In this document: positions 5,916 to 8,524 of the stretch, one piece after another | Layout: each line of letters opens with the position of its first letter | How positions within the stretch are numbered: the first letter of the stretch is position 1 | Assembly: GCA_025929595.1 (NCBI GenBank) | Contig: JAICQA010000104.1 | Location: 1-8,524, forward strand | DNA: 8,524 nt | Reading direction: 5' to 3' | Origin: Xanthobacteraceae bacterium | GTDB lineage: Bacteria > Pseudomonadota > Alphaproteobacteria > Rhizobiales > Xanthobacteraceae | The notes under the pieces: generated by a model | The model's input: the letters and a program-made list of their open reading frames with translations, nothing else | The model's database searches: none | Told to the model about the DNA's origin: nothing | Made by a program: the position numbers and the translations under genes

Positions 5916-6721
5916 TGCGCGCAGCATCCCACATATCGTTCGGCGAGCGCGTCCTGCGCCTGTTCATGCCGATCGTCGCGCTCGCCATTGCGATCGGACT
6001 CTGGGAAGCGGTCGTCCGCTACTACGAACTGCCGCCCTACATCCTGCCGAGCCCCACGCTCGTATTCGAGACGCTCAAGTCCGATTGGGGAACGCTCTCG
6101 GAGTCCCTCCTTGTCACGTTGCGCACGACTGCCATCGCGCTCCTGCTGGCCGTGATCGGCGGCGTGCTGCTCGCGCTCCTGTTCGCAAGTTCGCGCCTGG
6201 TCGAGCTTTCGCTCTTTCCTTTCGCCGTGATTTTGCAGGTGACGCCGATCATCGCCATCGCCCCTCTCCTGCTCATTTATCTCGAGCCGCAAACGGCCGT
6301 GCTCGTCTGCGCGTGGATCGTCGCCTTCTTCCCGATCCTCTCGAACACGGCGCTCGGCCTCGCCTCGGTCGACCGAAACCTCCAGGAGCTCTTCCAGCTC
6401 TATGGCGCCAACCGCTGGAAAACCCTGTTTTTACTGCGTGTCCCGGCAGCCCTCCCCTATTTTCTCGGCGGCTTGAGGATCGCGGGCGGCCTCGCCCTCA
6501 TCGGCGCGGTCGTGGCCGAGATCGCGGCCGGAACTGGCGGCCGGGGTTCCGGCCTCGCCTACCGGATCGTGGAGTCCGGCTACCGCCTCAATGTGCCCCG
6601 CATGTTCGCCGCACTCCTGCTGATTTCGCTCGCGGGCATTGCGATCTTTGCGCTTCTCACTTTGATCCAGCACCTTACGTTGCGCCGCTGGCACGAAAGC
6701 GCCCTCGATCGGGAATCCTGA
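5915..6721 (+). CDS. ABC transporter permease, nitrate/taurine/pyrimidine type
   Basis: This is an inner-membrane subunit of the BPD_transp_1 family, 268 residues, the usual length for the TauC/SsuC/ThiX group. The N-terminus has a first membrane span (about 17-33), then the characteristic LPPYILPSPTLVFETL (39-54). Spans follow near 70-91, 100-123 and 126-148. The cytoplasmic coupling segment ELFQLYGANRWKTLFLLRVP at about 158-177 corresponds to the EAA loop that docks on the ATPase. The final span is near 240-255 (LLLISLAGIAIFALL). The start is ATG 5915, sharing its A with the ATPase TGA. Any longer frame runs through the ATPase gene. It ends in a TGATG overlap with the EamA gene at 6721. Homodimeric use is likely because only one permease gene is present. 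Confidence 0.9.
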   Translation: MRAASHISFGERVLRLFMPIVALAIAIGLWEAVVRYYELPPYILPSPTLVFETLKSDWGTLSESLLVTLRTTAIALLLAVIGGVLLALLFASSRLVELSLFPFAVILQVTPIIAIAPLLLIYLEPQTAVLVCAWIVAFFPILSNTALGLASVDRNLQELFQLYGANRWKTLFLLRVPAALPYFLGGLRIAGGLALIGAVVAEIAAGTGGRGSGLAYRIVESGYRLNVPRMFAALLLISLAGIAIFALLTLIQHLTLRRWHESALDRES

Positions 6722-7644
6722 TGTTCAAGCGAATTTTCGCGGCGCCGCTCGACACGTTACCGGCGGCGCACGACCCGCGCGCGCGGATGATCGGCATCGG
6801 CCTGATCTGTGCCGCCCTCGTCTGCTTCGCGTGCCTCGACACGATCGCGAAATGGCTGACCAACCACCTGCCGACGCTCGAAGTGGTGTGGGCGCGCTAC
6901 GCCAGCCACTTCTTTCTTTCGATGCTGATCGTGAACCCGTGGACGCTGCCCGGCCTGCTCTCGACCAAAAAGCCGTGGCTCCAGATCGGCCGCTCGACGC
7001 TCCTCTTCGCATCGACCGCGCTCAACTTCGTCGCGCTGCACTATCTGCAACTCGACCAGACCGCGACCATCGCCTTCACGGCTCCGTTCTTTATTGCGCT
7101 GCTGGCGGGGCCGTTGCTCGGCGAATGGATTCACTGGCGGCGCTGGACCGCGATCATCGTCGGCTTCTGCGGCGTATTGCTGGTCATGCGGCCGGGCGCC
7201 GGCGAAGGCATTCATCCCGTCTTCATTCTCAGCCTGCTCAGCACGCTTTGCTACGCCTTTTACAATCTCTCGACGCGCTTCCTGGCCGGGTACGACACCA
7301 CCGGCACGACAATGTTTTACACGGCCCTCGTCGGCTTCATCGCGGCCTCGATCCCGCTGCCTTACGTCTGGAGCGCGCCGACCGACCCGCTCGTGATCGC
7401 CGGCATGCTTGCCGTCGGCACCTTCGGTTTCGTCGGCCACCTGTTCCTCGTGCTGGCCCACCGCTACGCGCCGGCGGCGGTGCTCGCTCCGTTCACCTAC
7501 ACGCAGATCGTCTGGTACGTGGCCGGAGGCTTCCTGGTCTTCGGCGACGTGCCCACCAGCTACACGCTTGCGGGTGCGGCCGTTGTCATCGCCTCGGGTC
7601 TTTACCTGCTCTACCGGGAACGCAAGGTGAAGGGCGAACTCTGA
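6721..7644 (+). CDS. EamA/DMT-family transporter
   Basis: This is a secondary carrier of the drug/metabolite transporter superfamily, inner membrane, 307 residues with about ten hydrophobic spans arranged as two EamA repeats (about 24-158 and 168-300). Typical marks are ACLDTIAKWLTN in the first helix, QTATIAFTAPFFIALLAG in the middle of repeat one, LLVMRPG closing it, and VLAPFTYTQIVWYVAGGFLVFGD in repeat two. Characterised relatives transport metabolites such as riboflavin (RibN) or S-adenosylmethionine (Sam), but the substrate cannot be read from sequence. ATG 6721 shares its A with the permease TGA, and a GGGAA lies just upstream. ATG 6787 would remove only a polar N-terminal tail of 22 residues. 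Coupling to an ABC importer suggests it handles the same compound, its breakdown product or a counter-metabolite. Confidence 0.87.
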   Translation: MFKRIFAAPLDTLPAAHDPRARMIGIGLICAALVCFACLDTIAKWLTNHLPTLEVVWARYASHFFLSMLIVNPWTLPGLLSTKKPWLQIGRSTLLFASTALNFVALHYLQLDQTATIAFTAPFFIALLAGPLLGEWIHWRRWTAIIVGFCGVLLVMRPGAGEGIHPVFILSLLSTLCYAFYNLSTRFLAGYDTTGTTMFYTALVGFIAASIPLPYVWSAPTDPLVIAGMLAVGTFGFVGHLFLVLAHRYAPAAVLAPFTYTQIVWYVAGGFLVFGDVPTSYTLAGAAVVIASGLYLLYRERKVKGEL

Positions 7645-7662
7645 GCCCTGCGCACCTGTCCG

Positions 7663-7677
7663 GGCTGCATGGCAGCC
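7663..7677 (+). terminator. Short stem-loop after the EamA gene
   Basis: GGCTGC and GCAGCC form a 6-base stem around ATG, 18 bases after the EamA stop codon. There is no T-run after it, so it is at best a weak terminator or mRNA 3' end. Confidence 0.25.
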
Positions 7678-7691
7678 GCCGCGCCGCAGCG

Positions 7692-7720
7692 TTGCTTATC
7701 CCTCGAAACTGACGCTAATT
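7692..7720 (+). promoter_or_regulatory. Possible promoter for the E1 alpha gene
   Basis: TTGCTT (7692-7697) and CTAATT (7715-7720) are spaced by 17 bases in the 140-base gap before the dehydrogenase gene. Both hexamers are only partial matches to sigma-70 elements. The site lies about 65 bases before the start codon. Confidence 0.3.
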
Positions 7721-7784
7721 TCCTCCCCGACTTCTCTTCCCGCGCGGCCCGTCCGCCCGGCAAAAATCTAGACGAGGTAAGCGT

Positions 7785-8524
7785 ATGGCGAAGAAACCGG
7801 CCCGCGCGCCGAACGACGACATCGGCGAGGAAACGCGTCTGGGGCTGTACCGGACACAGGTCGTGATCCGCGAGGCGGAGCAGCGCGCCTTCGACCTGTT
7901 CCTGCAAAATCTGGTCAAGGGCACGAGCCACCTGTCGCTCGGCCAGGAGGCGGTCGCCGCCGGCTTCGCAGTCGCCATGAAGAAGGGCGACCTCAGCTTC
8001 TGCACCTATCGCGGCCACGCGCATACGCTCGCGCGCGGCGTGCCGGTCGAGCAGGTGCTCGGCGAACTGATGCAGCGCGACAACGGCCTGATGCGCGGCA
8101 AGGGCGGCTCCATGCACCTCACCTCCGAGGAGCACGGCGTCATGGGCTCCTACGCCATCATCGGCGCGCATTTGCCGATCGCCTGCGGCGCGGCGTGGCG
8201 CGCGCAATACAAGGGCGACAAGGATGTCTCGGTCTGCTTCTTCGGCGACGGCACGACGAATATCGGCGCCTTCCACGAAGCGCTGAACTTCGCCGCCGTG
8301 TGGAAACTGCCGGTGGTCTTCGTCTGCGAGAACAATCTCTATATGGAGTACACGCCGATCGGCGACGTCACCGCCGTCGAGCATCCGGCCGCGGGCCGCG
8401 CTTCGGCCTATGGCCTCGAGCCGATCATCGTCGACGGCCAGGACGCCGACGAAGTTTATCGCGTGGCGCTCAAGGCCTTCGAGCGGGCGCGCGCGGGCGA
8501 CGGCCCCTCGCTCATCGAATGCAA
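7785..8524 (+). CDS. Thiamine-diphosphate dehydrogenase E1 alpha subunit (pyruvate/acetoin/2-oxoacid type), 3' truncated by window
   Basis: This is the decarboxylating E1 alpha subunit of a 2-oxoacid or acetoin dehydrogenase complex, cytoplasmic. The first 246 complete codons are present of an expected 320-340. ATG 7785 has GAGGT (7774-7778) six bases upstream. Family marks are SHLSLGQEAVAAG (48-60), YRGHAHTLARG (75-85, with the active-loop histidines), GKGGSMH (105-111), and the thiamine-diphosphate/Mg motif GDGTTN (154-159) ending at ENN (182-184). The segment between them, FHEALNFAAVWKLPVVFVC, is highly conserved in the family. The sequence after GKGGSMH (LTSEEHGVMGSYAIIGAH) looks closer to acetoin-type or uncharacterised E1 alpha proteins than to standard PdhA as I recall it. 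Without the downstream genes (an E1 beta would be expected next) the substrate stays open. It starts 140 bases after the EamA gene and is probably a separate transcription unit. Confidence 0.9.
   Translation, partial: MAKKPARAPNDDIGEETRLGLYRTQVVIREAEQRAFDLFLQNLVKGTSHLSLGQEAVAAGFAVAMKKGDLSFCTYRGHAHTLARGVPVEQVLGELMQRDNGLMRGKGGSMHLTSEEHGVMGSYAIIGAHLPIACGAAWRAQYKGDKDVSVCFFGDGTTNIGAFHEALNFAAVWKLPVVFVCENNLYMEYTPIGDVTAVEHPAAGRASAYGLEPIIVDGQDADEVYRVALKAFERARAGDGPSLIEC

Noticed and set aside
5716..6720. In-frame upstream extension of the EamA gene through the permease gene
   Set aside because: The extension is Arg/Pro-rich out-of-frame reading of the ATPase and permease genes. The EamA domain begins only after ATG 6721.
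1..8524. Toxin-antitoxin, defence, phage or integrated mobile island
   Set aside because: No nuclease, methylase, integrase, transposase or antitoxin-like gene is seen, and no clear drop in GC bias marks transferred DNA.

Overview
The window looks like a chromosomal stretch of a high-GC alphaproteobacterium, most likely Hyphomicrobiales (Bradyrhizobium/Xanthobacteraceae-like). The reasons are the strongly GC-biased third codon positions, the types of transport genes, and intergenic palindromes beginning GTCATnCCGGG, which I know from that group. This is inference from style, not a database match. No rRNA, tRNA, CRISPR array, insertion sequence or phage gene is visible.

Region 1 (27-2830, minus strand) is a high-affinity zinc uptake operon. 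Read in its own direction it has a promoter and Zur-like operator (2808-2830), an unrecognised 54-residue His-containing single-span membrane protein (2615-2779), an ABC ATPase (1869-2618), an ABC-3 family permease (937-1803) and a periplasmic metal-binding protein with a His-rich loop (27-932). The gene order and the predicted 3 His + 1 Asp metal site resemble the Azt system more than classical ZnuABC.

Region 2 (2996-7644) pairs a minus-strand creatininase-family amidohydrolase with a plus-strand transport cluster. The cluster holds an NMT1/THI5-like binding protein, an ABC ATPase, an ABC permease and an EamA/DMT carrier. The last three genes overlap by one base each (TGATG), so they are translationally coupled. 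A reasonable reading is uptake of a small nitrogenous, possibly heterocyclic or amide, compound and its hydrolysis in the cytoplasm. The substrate cannot be named from sequence.

Region 3 (7785 to the right edge, plus strand) is the first ~246 codons of a thiamine-diphosphate dehydrogenase E1 alpha subunit (pyruvate/acetoin/2-oxoacid type), cut by the window end.

Intergenic spaces are short (none over 300 bases) and carry structured DNA. There are two complete palindromic elements of about 110-130 bp (2861-2987, 5014-5123), the edge of a third (1-24), a REP-like hairpin inside the zinc operon (1833-1862), and a series of hairpins between the divergent genes (3846-3931). The least expected items are the small coupled membrane protein at the head of the zinc operon and the ABC-EamA-amidohydrolase module. 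The rest is ordinary accessory or core metabolism.
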